From Chthoniobacter flavus Ellin428 (GTDB lineage Bacteria > Verrucomicrobiota > Verrucomicrobiia > Chthoniobacterales > Chthoniobacteraceae): DNA of 49,574 bases. Below the pieces are notes generated by a model. That model ran no database searches. It was not told where the DNA came from and worked only from the letters and a program-made list of their open reading frames with translations. Each line of letters begins with the position of its first letter. Positions within the stretch are counted from its first letter, which is position 1. Shown here in pieces: positions 7,827 through 17,100 of this stretch. Location of the stretch: contig NZ_ABVL01000037.1 of assembly GCF_000173075.1 (NCBI RefSeq), positions 1 through 49,574 of the forward strand. Reading direction: 5' to 3'. The position numbers were made by a program, and so were the translations under genes.

Positions 7827-7898
7827 GTTCCCGTAGCTCAATGGATAGAGCCAGCGTTTCCTAAACGCTAGATGCGAGTTCGATTCTCGCCGGGAACA
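7827..7898 (+). tRNA. tRNA-Arg (anticodon CCU)
   Basis: The acceptor stem GTTCCCG (7827-7833) pairs with CGGGAAC (7891-7897), with discriminator A. D arm: AGCTCAATGGATAGAGC. Anticodon arm: AGCGT-TTCCTAA-ACGCT with anticodon CCT. T arm: GCGAG-TTCGATT-CTCGC. The length is 72 nt; CCA is not encoded. No second copy of its 3' end is seen in the window, so there is no evidence that it has served as an attachment site here. Confidence 0.95.
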
Positions 7899-8567
7899 GT
7901 TACTGGATTGGGAATGATGATGCGCTTCTGGATGACCACGCCGAATTCGTTGAACAACGTCACCAAGGCGCGCTCCTCGACGAGGGAAGCGGCGTAAAGC
8001 ACGGCGCCGCGAGGGCATGTGAATTCCTGCTGCCAAGGCTCGCCTTTCCGCACGAGGAATAGCTGGAGATGGTGGTGTTGCAGGGCAGAAAAGGCGTTGT
8101 CCGAGCCTGTTCGCAGGAGTAAGAACGCGTACTATTGTGTGTTTTGCTATTGTGGAGGAAAACACTACATAATCCGTGACAAAAGTCTATTGCTTTGCTA
8201 TTGACCCGCAAGAGCGGATACGTAAAACGTTGGGTAGGCGGAATCTCCCAATCCAGATTTCGTCGGAATTCCGCTCTATTCGTGAGAGTCACAAGCACGA
8301 GTGGAGCGGTTTTCTTTTTGAGAAATTCATTGGTAGCGTTTGGCGCTACTTGCATTAATACGTACTGGAAATACATGCGTACGCTGGGCTGCGGCGGCAA
8401 AATCCGCCCGGTCTTCCCTGAACCGTTGTCGGAAGTCGATACTTGGGATCGTTGTCGCGCCCGAGTTCCTTTCCCCTCGCGCCGTTGCTTTTCCGTATCG
8501 GGGAGACCGTGGTTTACCTGACAAGAGGTTTGCGGGATTCGACGGTGCTGCTTACAGTTTCCAGCTT
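7899..8567. other. Gene-poor, AT-rich stretch downstream of tRNA-Arg
   Basis: No convincing gene. The part at about 8110-8380 is clearly richer in A/T than its surroundings (for example TACTATTGTGTGTTTTGCTA and CATTAATACGTACTGGAAATACATGCG). On the minus strand an open stretch of about 78 codons ending inside the tRNA (from about 8120 to 7868) reads sensibly (LQLFLVRKGEPWQQEF, then LVEERALVTLFNEFGVVIQK) but has no good start and no family I recognise; it may be the remnant of a gene. The short phrase TTTGCTATTG occurs twice (near 8142 and 8193). Confidence 0.4.
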
Positions 8568-9482
8568 ATGAAAATTCCCCTTCGTTCGTTGGCTCTTGCG
8601 GGTGTGTGCCTTTCGCTCGTCTCGGGTTGTGGCAAAAAGGAAGCGGCAGCACCGGCGAACGAAGTAGCGCAGGAAGCCGAGAGCAAGCTGCCGGCACAGG
8701 AGCAGGCGGCGCCCGCGCCGAAACAGGACGAAGCCGGTGCGCCGAAACCGGGTGACGCAGGTGCTCCGGTCGTAGCGACTGCCGCAGTGACGGCGAGCGA
8801 CAAGGACGCCTACGAGGCGTGGTTCAAGAAGTACGGCCTCGATCTCAACGACCCGAAGATGCTCGACGCGGATCCGGATGGCGATGGCTTCACGAATCGC
8901 GAGGAGTTCCTCGCCAATACCAATCCACTCGATCCGAATTCGCATCCGCCGTACACGGACCCGGGTCGTTTTCTGAAGCTCAAGGAGTACAACGAGGCAC
9001 GATTGCCGGTCATGCTCGAGGCGATTGACGGCGAGAAGGCGAAGCTGAAACGCAGCGACGGAGACGTCAAACTGGAAACGGTAAGAACCGGTGACACGGT
9101 GCACGGGCTTCCGCTGAAGGTGGTGAAGATCGAGGCGCGGCACGAAATCGACAAGAATGGCGAGCCCGTGGACCTCTCGCAGGTCACCCTGGAGGATTCG
9201 ACCACGAAGGAGAAATACATCCTCATGAACAACATGCCGGCGAAGACTTCGGCCTCGAATGCCGTGCTCACCACCAACGACGGCAAATCGAGCCTGAAGG
9301 TGCACCGCGGCGATGTGTTCACGTTTCCGACCGAAGGCGGCAAAAACTACAAGGTCATCGACATGAGCCAGGACCAGGTGGTGCTGCAGCAGATGGACAA
9401 CCAGAAAATGTGGACCGTGCCGCGGCAGACCTCGGACCCGAATACCTCGGTCAAGACGACCGAACCGGACGGCGCGAAGTAG
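8568..9482 (+). CDS. Lipoprotein with EF-hand-like repeat, resembles Amuc_1099-type pilus-locus proteins
   Basis: The product has 304 residues. The signal peptide has lipobox LVSGC (Cys at about 21), then an Ala/Pro/Glu-rich linker to about residue 75. A calcium-binding type motif, DADPDGDGFTNREEF, with NTNPLDPNSHPP follows at about 100-130, then an all-beta domain to the end. The combination of an EF-hand/TSP3-like repeat and a C-terminal beta domain resembles proteins of the Amuc_1098-1102 pilus-like locus of Akkermansia, but I cannot confirm this and the other genes of that locus are not here. Probably anchored to the outer or inner membrane, facing the periplasm. ATG 8568 is the start that places the signal peptide at the N-terminus. 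Confidence 0.7.
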   Translation: MKIPLRSLALAGVCLSLVSGCGKKEAAAPANEVAQEAESKLPAQEQAAPAPKQDEAGAPKPGDAGAPVVATAAVTASDKDAYEAWFKKYGLDLNDPKMLDADPDGDGFTNREEFLANTNPLDPNSHPPYTDPGRFLKLKEYNEARLPVMLEAIDGEKAKLKRSDGDVKLETVRTGDTVHGLPLKVVKIEARHEIDKNGEPVDLSQVTLEDSTTKEKYILMNNMPAKTSASNAVLTTNDGKSSLKVHRGDVFTFPTEGGKNYKVIDMSQDQVVLQQMDNQKMWTVPRQTSDPNTSVKTTEPDGAK

Positions 9483-9550
9483 TCTGCGCTTGGGAGGGGC
9501 GACTTTCCAGAAAAGACCCTGCGCCGCGTAGCGGTGCCAAAAGAGTGGCG

Positions 9551-9603
9551 CTGCGCGCACCGATTTTCGGTCTGCGACTGGGAAGTCGCCGTTCCCAGGA
9601 GCG
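9551..9603. repeat. Dispersed intergenic repeat, copy 1
   Basis: GCGCGCACCGATTTTCGG followed by TCTGCGACTGGGAAGTCGCC and GTTCCCAG. The core CTGGGAAGTCG...TTCCCAG is palindromic. A closely similar sequence with the same order of elements is at 13866-13912. Both copies are intergenic. Confidence 0.6.
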
Positions 9604-9756
9604 CCATCCACGCCGGGCATCGCATAAAAGACGTGTGGTGATGCTCGGAAGTAGCGGGCGTCGCCCACGGATTTATATTAGGAGTTGATGCGGCGCGCGA
9701 TTCGTGGAGAGTTTGCGCCCCCCATTTTTCACGCAGCAAACTGACCAATCACGAAA

Positions 9757-11580
9757 ATGTTTTGGACCGAAGATGTGGCCGCCAAGTGCAGCGGCCCGCA
9801 AATCATCAATGACTCGAAGACACCCTCCGGGCGCGTCCACGTAGGCGCGCTCCGCGGCGTGCTCATTCACGACGCCATCTTCCGCACGCTGCGCGAGAAG
9901 GGGATCGAGGTGAAGTATCTCTTCGGCGTGGACGACTACGATCCGCTCGACGAAATCCCTGCGGGCAAGGGCGAGCATTTCGAGAAGTATCTCGGCCAGC
10001 CGCTGTGCAACGTGCCGCCGCCGGACAATTCGCCGGCCACCGACATGGCGGAGCATTACATCCAGGAGTTCTTCGAGATCTTCGAGGAACTCGGGGTGAA
10101 GGTGGAAAAGTATCGCATGCGCGATGTCTACCAGTCGGGCCATTTCAATCAGGCGATCGATACGATTTTGCAAAACGCCGCCACGGTGCGCCGGGTTTAC
10201 AAGGAAGTGAGCAATTCGGACCGGCCCGAAACGTGGTATCCGTTCCAGGCGGTGTGCGAGAATTGTGGACGGATCGGCACCACCGAGGTCTTCGCATATG
10301 ATGGCCGCGAGGTGAGCTATCGCTGCCGGCCGGACATGGTGAAGTGGGCGCGCGGCTGCGGCCATGAGGGGCGCGTCTCGCCCTTCGATGGCAAGGGCAA
10401 GCTGCCGTGGAAGCTGGAGTGGGTGGCGAAGTGGTTGACCTTCCCGGTGACCATTGAAGGCGCGGGCAAGGATCACTCGACCAAGGGTGGTTCGCGCGAT
10501 GTGAGCGCGGCGTGCTTGAAGGCGATCTTCGGCAAGGAACCGCCGCTCAATGTGCCCTACGAATTCTTCCTCGTCGGCGGCGCGAAGATGAGCAGTTCGA
10601 AGGGCATCGGCGCCGCGGCGCGCAATATCGCCGACCTGCTGCCGCCGGAAGTGCTGCGCTTTCTCATGATCCGCACGAAGCCGCTCTCGCCGGTGAATTT
10701 CGACGTGAAGGAAGAGGGGATCGTGAAGCTCTACAATGAGTTCGACCGATTCCTCACGCGCAGCGTGCATGAGAAGAACGCGACGCCGGACGAAGCGTGT
10801 GTCTATCGGCTTTCCGAGCTGAAGCCCGAGGGCGATTACTACAACGCGAACTTCCAGGTCGTGTCCGCGCTCGTGCAGATGCCGCACCTCGATGTGATCG
10901 AGCAGATCACCAAGCGCAAGGGTGGGCCGCTCACCGAGATCGAGCAGCGCCATCTCGACCAGCGCATCGCCTCGGCGAAGACGTGGGTGGAGAATTACGC
11001 CAGCGAAGAAGAAAAGACGCACCTGCAGGAAACACTGCCGGCCCGCGCGCAGGAACTCACTGCCGCGCAACGCGCCTTCTTGCATCGCCTCGCCGACGTC
11101 CTGCCGCAGACGCCGTGGGACGACGACAGCTTGCAGACGAAGATCTTCGAAGTCGCGCGCCTCACGCCCATCGATCAACCGGTCGCCTTCAAGGCAATCT
11201 ACCGCGTGCTGCTCGATCGCGAGCAAGGCCCGAAGGCTGGCAACCTGCTTGCCTTCCTCGAGCCCAATTTCGTCATCCCGCGTCTCCGCGAACTGCCCTT
11301 CGACACGCTCGAATACTGGCGCCAGACCGCCACGAGCGAAGAAGACCTCGCCAAGTGGCTCACCCAGCAAGGCGAGAAGATCGCCGGTTCCACGTGGGTT
11401 ACGGCCATGATCGACAACGTCGCGGCCTTCGACATCACCTACACGCTGAAGGACGGAAAGCGCCAATTGAAGCGCGTCCTTCTCGAAGGCACGAACGTCG
11501 AAAGCGCCACTACCGGCCTGCTTGCCCGCCTGAATCTCAGTGCCGGCGGCGGGACCGCTCCGGGTAGCCTCGTAGCCTGA
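9757..11580 (+). CDS. lysK: Lysyl-tRNA synthetase, class I
   Basis: The product has 607 residues and charges tRNA-Lys in the cytoplasm. It has a class I Rossmann catalytic domain: TPSGRVHVGALRG near residue 22 corresponds to the HIGH motif, and KMSSSKGIG near 278 is the KMSKS loop. An inserted zinc-binding region around residues 168-208 has CENC and later Cys/His residues (RGCGHEG). The C-terminal helical part is the anticodon-binding domain. Class I LysRS is the archaeal/spirochaete/alphaproteobacterial type, unrelated to the class II enzyme most bacteria use. No class II copy is visible in this window. It is preceded by 274 bases of non-coding sequence and appears to be transcribed alone. 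Confidence 0.95.
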   Translation: MFWTEDVAAKCSGPQIINDSKTPSGRVHVGALRGVLIHDAIFRTLREKGIEVKYLFGVDDYDPLDEIPAGKGEHFEKYLGQPLCNVPPPDNSPATDMAEHYIQEFFEIFEELGVKVEKYRMRDVYQSGHFNQAIDTILQNAATVRRVYKEVSNSDRPETWYPFQAVCENCGRIGTTEVFAYDGREVSYRCRPDMVKWARGCGHEGRVSPFDGKGKLPWKLEWVAKWLTFPVTIEGAGKDHSTKGGSRDVSAACLKAIFGKEPPLNVPYEFFLVGGAKMSSSKGIGAAARNIADLLPPEVLRFLMIRTKPLSPVNFDVKEEGIVKLYNEFDRFLTRSVHEKNATPDEACVYRLSELKPEGDYYNANFQVVSALVQMPHLDVIEQITKRKGGPLTEIEQRHLDQRIASAKTWVENYASEEEKTHLQETLPARAQELTAAQRAFLHRLADVLPQTPWDDDSLQTKIFEVARLTPIDQPVAFKAIYRVLLDREQGPKAGNLLAFLEPNFVIPRLRELPFDTLEYWRQTATSEEDLAKWLTQQGEKIAGSTWVTAMIDNVAAFDITYTLKDGKRQLKRVLLEGTNVESATTGLLARLNLSAGGGTAPGSLVA

Positions 11581-11686
11581 CAAGGCACCGTGCGCTCGCC
11601 GAGCGCGCCGTGATCTTGGTGAAATCTTTGCGCGCGATCGGTAGGATGGCGCGCCGCTCCGTCTATGCAGGGGCGAATAAGATGCG

Positions 11687-11883
11687 TCGCGGAGCGATGC
11701 TGCGCCGGTAGCCGTGGACTTTAGTCCACGGAAGCCTTCGCAGTGGTCCCGTCGCGGAGCGACGTCTGCCTTTCATATCTTCCATATCCGATTATCGAGC
11801 AAACGTCGCTCCGCGACGACCACCACGAAGGATGCGGTTCCGTGGACTGAAGTCCACGGCTACCGGCGAGTATCGCTCCGCGA
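11687..11883. repeat. Large compound inverted repeat (two ~78-bp arms)
   Basis: The left arm (11687-11764) begins and ends with TCGCGGAGCGA and carries CCGTGGACTTTAGTCCACGG in the middle. The right arm (11804-11883) is its imperfect reverse complement, with CCGTGGACTGAAGTCCACGG in the middle. Each sub-block is itself a palindrome. A 39-base centre separates the arms. The stretch from 11581 to 11972 holds nothing else recognisable. It resembles the palindromic intergenic elements frequent in Verrucomicrobiota and Planctomycetes genomes, or a MITE. Confidence 0.75.
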
Positions 11884-11972
11884 TAGAAGAGGCGTGACTA
11901 TAGACCTCCTGTGAATGTCGATTCTGATTGGTCTTCAAAGTTGCGTCAGGAAGAGGTAAGCATCAGCCACTT

Positions 11973-12350
11973 ATGGCCGAGGTTACCAAGTCCAGCTTCG
12001 TCATCGCGGTTCCGGATTTGCAGAAATCCTCTGCCTTCTATCGGGACGTCCTCGGCTTCACGATTCACTCGATTTCCGATCCTGGCTGGCTGTTTTATCG
12101 GAGTGGCGATTGCACGATCATGGCCGGCGAGTGCCGCGACGCGATTCCGCCCTCACAACTCGGCGATCATTCCTACTTCGCCTATCTACAAGTGGCGGAT
12201 GTCGATGCGTTCTACGAGTCGGTTCGCGCCGCTGGGACCAAGATCTGCAAGACGATCCGCGACGAACCGTGGCAGATGCGGGAGTTTGGGTTGGTGACCG
12301 CGGATGGGCATCGGATTATGTTTGGCACGTCCATTGCAACAAATGGCTAG
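11973..12350 (+). CDS. VOC-family (glyoxalase/bleomycin-resistance fold) protein
   Basis: The product has 125 residues. One vicinal-oxygen-chelate module pair is visible: SSFVIAVPDLQKSSAFYRDV...LGF at the N-terminus and SYFAYLQVADVDAFYESVRA...GHRIMFGT at the C-terminus, the usual beta-alpha-beta-beta-beta repeats. Family members are metal-dependent isomerases, dioxygenases or drug-binding proteins; which of these applies cannot be told. ATG 11973 is preceded by AAGAGGTAAG about 12 bases upstream, a fair ribosome binding site. The following reading frame starts inside its last codons. Confidence 0.8.
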   Translation: MAEVTKSSFVIAVPDLQKSSAFYRDVLGFTIHSISDPGWLFYRSGDCTIMAGECRDAIPPSQLGDHSYFAYLQVADVDAFYESVRAAGTKICKTIRDEPWQMREFGLVTADGHRIMFGTSIATNG

Positions 12351-12896
12351 CACACAAAAAGGCGCGGTAGTGAAAGTCCGTCTTCGCAAGAGTAATCCTC
12401 GGGACTTGTATTTCGAGGACACGTTGATGCCAAAATGGGCGCACGAGCTTGATGTCTTACCCATCTCGGTGCTCGGTGATTTGGGGTTTCGCTTCAGCCA
12501 TTGGTTCTTTCGCTTCACCGTTTGCGTTGGGAGGGTGCGGCGGTCTCCGACTTCGGCCATTCGCCGCCATTGCATGCAATTGCTCGAGGTGATCAAAGGG
12601 CGGCGGGCGGAGATTCTGGAGCGGATTCCTCGGCGTCAACGATCAAGGCGCCGCCAGAAGAGGTGCTGGATCAATGGGTGCGGACTTTGGACCAGATGAT
12701 TGAGCTGTCGACGGGGAAGAAGAGTTGTACTTGGTACGCGGATGGGCATCCGAGTGACCAGTTTTGGCCGGGATATCCGGAGTATCAGAAGAAGCTCGTG
12801 GCGCGAGGCTATGTCTTTCGCGAACGCGAACGGGCGGTGGCGAGGGCAAGGGAGCAATACGACACCCTTCTGGGAGCGTTGCGCGCTCAGAAATAG
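12343..12896 (+). pseudogene. Hypothetical protein, apparently frameshifted
   Basis: Two reading frames cover this stretch. Frame 1 from ATG 12343 (overlapping the VOC stop by 8 bases) runs to about 12640 and ends plausibly in MQLLEVIKGRRAEILERI. Frame 3 from about 12625 to 12896 reads PPEEVLDQWVRTLDQMIEL...CTWYADGHPSDQFWPGYPEY and ends in an Arg/Glu-rich helix. A single-base change near 12630-12645 would fuse them. I do not recognise either part. It is also possible that only the C-terminal piece is real. The gene converges with the mutarotase gene with no space between the stops. Confidence 0.4.
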
Positions 12897-13796
12897 CTAA
12901 CTCACCGAAATCACCGCCCGCGTGGAGTGCGTTTTGCCGGGGGCGAGGGTGAGGGCGTTGGCGCCGGCGTTGCAGGTTTCGATGCAGAGCATCTTCGGCC
13001 ATTCGTCGTCGCCGAAGTCGGCGAGGGCGGCGGCTTTGGCGATCCAGGGATTCCAGACGACGGTGGTTTGGGAGCCGCTTTTTTCGACGGTGATTTTGCG
13101 GTGCATGCCGGGGTCGTCGAGGATGCAGGTCGTGCGCGTGCTTTCGAAGACGCGATCCGTTTCGCTGGTGATGCGGATGGGCTCGGGGCCTTGCGTCTTG
13201 CGCTGGAGTTTGTCGGTCTTGTCAACGTATTCGGCGTTCTCCAGGCCGGACGTGGCGGTCTGGCGGACGTCGGCGACGGTGAAGTAGGTGTGCAGCGCGT
13301 CCTCGAAGGTGAAGGGCTCGGAGCCGATGTTTTCGACCTCGAAGGTGAGCGTGAGGGTGCGGCCGATGGCGACGCGATAGCTGAGCTTGAAATCGAAGGG
13401 CCAGAGGGCGCGGGTGCGGTCATCGGCGGTCAGCTCAAAGGCAGCGGTCACGACCCCATCGCCATCCTCGGTGAGTGATTCGATCTGCCATTCCGCAGTG
13501 CGGGCGAAACCGTGGGCGGGGGATTCGGGATGATTCGCCCGCGGACCAAACCACGGAAAGATGAGCGGCACGCCGCCGCGGATCGGTTTGTCGGCGGCGA
13601 AGAGGCTGCGCTGGCTCATGAAAAGCACGGAATCTTTTCCACGTGGTTGAAAATGAGCGACATGCGCACCGTGGAGGTAGATGTGGGCCTCGGCCAGAGT
13701 GGAGCGGACGGCCAGGCGCGGGAGGTCGCCTTCGCCCGGTTCGAAGACGGCGATTCCAGGGATTTCAAGGCGGCGCAGAGCGGAGGCGGATTTCAT
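12897..13796 (-). CDS. D-hexose-6-phosphate mutarotase (YeaD-like aldose epimerase)
   Basis: From ATG 13796 the product has 299 residues. It catalyses interconversion of alpha and beta anomers of glucose-6-phosphate (family knowledge). The galactose-mutarotase-like beta-sandwich is indicated by HGAHVAHFQPRGKDSVLFMS, then GGVPLIFPWFGPRANHPESP with the substrate-binding RGG-P-FPWFG block, AHGFARTAEW with the catalytic His, and the later ALHTYFTVADV and VVWNPWIAKA. Start 13943 would add 49 residues read through the dispersed repeat and is rejected. Confidence 0.9.
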   Translation of the reverse strand: MKSASALRRLEIPGIAVFEPGEGDLPRLAVRSTLAEAHIYLHGAHVAHFQPRGKDSVLFMSQRSLFAADKPIRGGVPLIFPWFGPRANHPESPAHGFARTAEWQIESLTEDGDGVVTAAFELTADDRTRALWPFDFKLSYRVAIGRTLTLTFEVENIGSEPFTFEDALHTYFTVADVRQTATSGLENAEYVDKTDKLQRKTQGPEPIRITSETDRVFESTRTTCILDDPGMHRKITVEKSGSQTTVVWNPWIAKAAALADFGDDEWPKMLCIETCNAGANALTLAPGKTHSTRAVISVS

Positions 13797-14104
13797 TGCG
13801 GGCGACTTTAGGCCGAAGCGGCGGTCGATATCCAGTTTCGGGTGCTGGAGTATCAGGATGGGCGCCGCGCGCATCGTTTTTCGGCCGGCGACTGGGAAGT
13901 CGACGCTCCCAGTGATGGCGATTCGCGGCGCCGGCTGCGGCACCCGTGTTTTTACTCATACAAAGTCTTGCGATGCGACTTGAAGGGGGAAAAAAAGCCG
14001 CCTACTTTGGCATTCGCTGTCGGCTTCAGTTCCCTTGCTTCCCATCCCTCTGGTCCGGGTCGCCCCCGGGCTAGGCGTCCGCGACGGGCAATTCGCCGCT
14101 GCTT
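13797..14104. other. Divergent intergenic region with dispersed repeat
   Basis: 308 bases between the mutarotase and hybrid-kinase genes, which are divergently transcribed. Apart from the repeat at 13866-13912 there is a C-rich run near 14045-14080 (CCGGGTCGCCCCCGGGC) that can fold as CCGGG/CCCGG. No promoter could be assigned with confidence. Confidence 0.4.
13866..13912. repeat. Dispersed intergenic repeat, copy 2
   Basis: GCGCGCATCGTTTTTCGGCC followed by GGCGACTGGGAAGTCGACGC and TCCCAG. It has the same element order as the copy at 9551-9603, with about five differences, and sits between divergent genes. Confidence 0.6.
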
Positions 14105-17100
14105 GTGAGTTCCAATATCCACATTTCGACATCTTCTTCTCATCGCCGCATCGGAAGCGATGCCTTCGCTTTTGGGTTGGTTGCGGCCTTCATTGCCGTC
14201 TTGAGCCTGGGCCTTTGGTGGCTGTGGAAGACGGATGTCGAGTGGGCTCACGTGGAGGACCGGATGACTGCCTGGACGCAGGCAGCCGAGACGTCGGGCG
14301 AACTGGGGCCGATCCTCGCCAGCATCTACGCGCTCGGCGTCCAGCCATTGCCGCCGGGGGAAAAGGGCAATCCCGATGCCGTGGTGGCGATTCGCAAAAC
14401 CTACGAGGGCAAATACGGCATCGTGGCCGAGCGGGTGCGCAGCCTGGCGATTGCTGCGGATCGAACCACGGTGCTGAAGGAAGTGGATAATATCCAAACC
14501 GCTGCGCTGGCCATGCTGGAGCGGGTGGCCACCCTGCGCGGGCCGGACCGGCCGAGCGACACCGAACCCGGAGATCCTGAGCGATTGAACGAAGCGCTGG
14601 CCGGTTTGCAAAGCCGTTACCAGGAGGCGGCCAAGGCGTTGCAACGCCTGCAGCAGCATGAGCGAAATTTCGCAACGGAACTGAGCGAGGAGCGCATTGA
14701 ACTCGCGGAGAAGTATCATAACCTCGCCTACGGGGTGTGCGGCGTGCTCTTCCTCATTTTCATCGCCGGCGTGGGCAGCCTGTTGCGGCGTCATCGCGAG
14801 GTGCGGAAAAATTTCGCGGACCTGGACGTGTTGCAGAAGGCGCAGCGGGCGGCGGAACACGAATTCCATTCGCTCTTTGACAACGCGATCGAGGGTATTT
14901 TCCAGACCACGCCCGATGGACGGATCCTCACGGCCAATCGCGCGCTGGCGCGGATGTACGGTTACGACACGCCGGAGCATCTCATCGAAAAGGTGACCGA
15001 CGTCGCTGCCCAGCTTTACGTCGATTCCACTCAGCGGCAGGCGTTGCTCGATGCCTTGCGCGTGGAAGACACGGTGTCGAATTTCGAATTTGAGGTGGTG
15101 CGCGCGGATGGCCGGCTGATCTGGGTGCGCGAGAATGTGCGCGCCATCCGCGATGAAAAAGGCGGGCTGCGTTATCTCGAGGGCACGGTCGAGGATGTTT
15201 CCGACGTGTGGTGGGGGGAGCAACGGCGGCGGTTGCAGTATGCGCTGGCGCGGGTGTTGGGGGATTCGGCCACGGTGGAAGAGGCGCGACCGCGGATCAT
15301 CAGCACCATTTGCAAGGCGCTCGGCTGGGATGCCGGGATTTTCTTCGAGGCGACGTCTGGCGCGTTGCACGCCATCGAGATGTGGCATGCCACGGACATC
15401 GAGATGGAAGAGTTGCGCATGGCGCTGCCGCATCTGGTGTATCATCGCGGGCACCGGCTGGCTGGCGAAGCGTGGGCGGAAGGCGAGCCGAAATGGATCG
15501 CGGAGCTTTCGGAGGAATTGCATTACGCGAATGCCGATTTGCTGCTGGCCTGCGGGATGTCGTCGGTATTTGCCGTGCCGATCTCGGTGGATGGCGAGGT
15601 GCGCTATGTCCTCGAGCTTTTCAGTTCGAAGATCGCCTTGCCGGATTCGGAATTGCTGCAGGTGCTGGGCTCGATCTCCAGCCAGCTCGGCCATCTCGTG
15701 GAGCGCAAGCTCGCGGAGGAGGCGCTGCGGAGGAGCGAGATGCGCAAGGCGGCGATTCTGCGCTCGGCGCTCGATTGCATCATCACCTTCGATCTGGAAG
15801 GAAAGATCACCGAGTTCAATCCGGCGGCGGAGCGGGCCTTCGGCTACAGTGCGGAGGAAGCGATGGGCCGGGAACTGGCCGGGCTGATCATTCCGGAGAC
15901 GTTGCGCGAAAGCCATCGCCGCGGTCTCGCGCTCTACAATGCGACGACGGTCGGCTCGATGGCCGGGCGGCGCATGGAACTCGTGGCCATGCGCGCGGAC
16001 GGCTCGGAATTTCCGATCGAAATGTCGATCAGCCGTTTCGTGATCGATGGCAAGCCAATGTTCACCGCTTACATGCGCGACATCACCGAGCGGCAACAGG
16101 CCGAGCGCATCACTTCGGAGCTGGCCGCGGTGGTGGCAAATTCCAATGACGCGATCGTGGCCTGCACGCTCGACGGCAAGATCGTGAGCTGGAATGTCGG
16201 CGCGGAACGGATTTACGGCTACGCCGCCGAGGAAGTGATCGGCAAACAACTGGACATCCTCATCCCGCCGGACCGGCTCGATGAATTCCCGCAGGCGCTG
16301 ACCATGGTGAAGCGCGGCGAGAGCGTGGCAAATTACGAGACGATGCGGGTGCGCAAGGATGGCAAGCGGCTCAGCATGTCGCTCACCGATTCACCGATCC
16401 GCAGCGAAGGCGGCCGGGTGACCGGGCTTTCTTCGATCGCGCGTGACATCACCGAGCGCAAGCGGCTCGAGGAGGAACTGCTGCAATCGCAGAAGATGGA
16501 CGCGGTCGGGCGCCTGGCCGGCGGCATCGCGCACGATTTCAATAACATCCTCACCGCGATCCTCGGCTACAGCGACCTGCTCATCGGGCAGATCGACGAG
16601 CGCCAGTGGATGTACAAGCATCTCTCGGAGATTCGCAAGGCGGCGGATTTCGCGGCATCGCTGACCCATCAGTTGCTCGCCTTCAGCCGCCGCCAGCCGC
16701 TCTTCCTCCGCGTCTTCAACATCAACGACACGGTCAAGAACATGCAGAAGATGCTGCAGCGGGTGATTGGCGAGCACATCCAGATTCACACCCATCTCAA
16801 GGCGGAGATCGGGCGCCTGAAAGCCGACCCGAGCCAGCTCGAACAAGTGCTGCTGAACCTCTGCGTGAACGCTCGCGACGCGATGCCGAACGGCGGCTCG
16901 ATCAGCATCGAAACGGCGGACGTCACTTACTTCCTCGATGATTTCTATTCGGTGAACGAGATGCCCGCGGGCGAGTATGTGAAGCTCACGATCTGCGATA
17001 CCGGCACCGGGATGACGGCGGACGTGAAGAAGCACATTTTCGAACCGTTCTTCACCACGAAGGAAAAGGGGCAAGGGACTGGGCTCGGCCTGGCCACATG

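Noticed and set aside
7960..8400. 146-residue minus-strand open frame in the AT-rich region
   Set aside because: Composition is random-like (Ser/Thr/Arg/Pro) and it overlaps another, better-looking but startless frame.
7827..8567. Genomic island attachment site at tRNA-Arg
   Set aside because: No second copy of the tRNA 3' end and no integrase gene in the window; only composition hints at it.
9673..11583. 636-residue minus-strand open frame opposite the LysRS gene
   Set aside because: Arg/His/Leu-rich shadow with no recognisable domain; the plus-strand gene is certain.
13952..16249. 765-residue minus-strand open frame opposite the hybrid kinase
   Set aside because: It is the shadow of a high-GC gene: rich in His, Arg and Gln with no domain; the plus strand has full kinase motifs. 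Similar long shadows lie opposite 18.2-19.9 kb and 20.1-21.5 kb.
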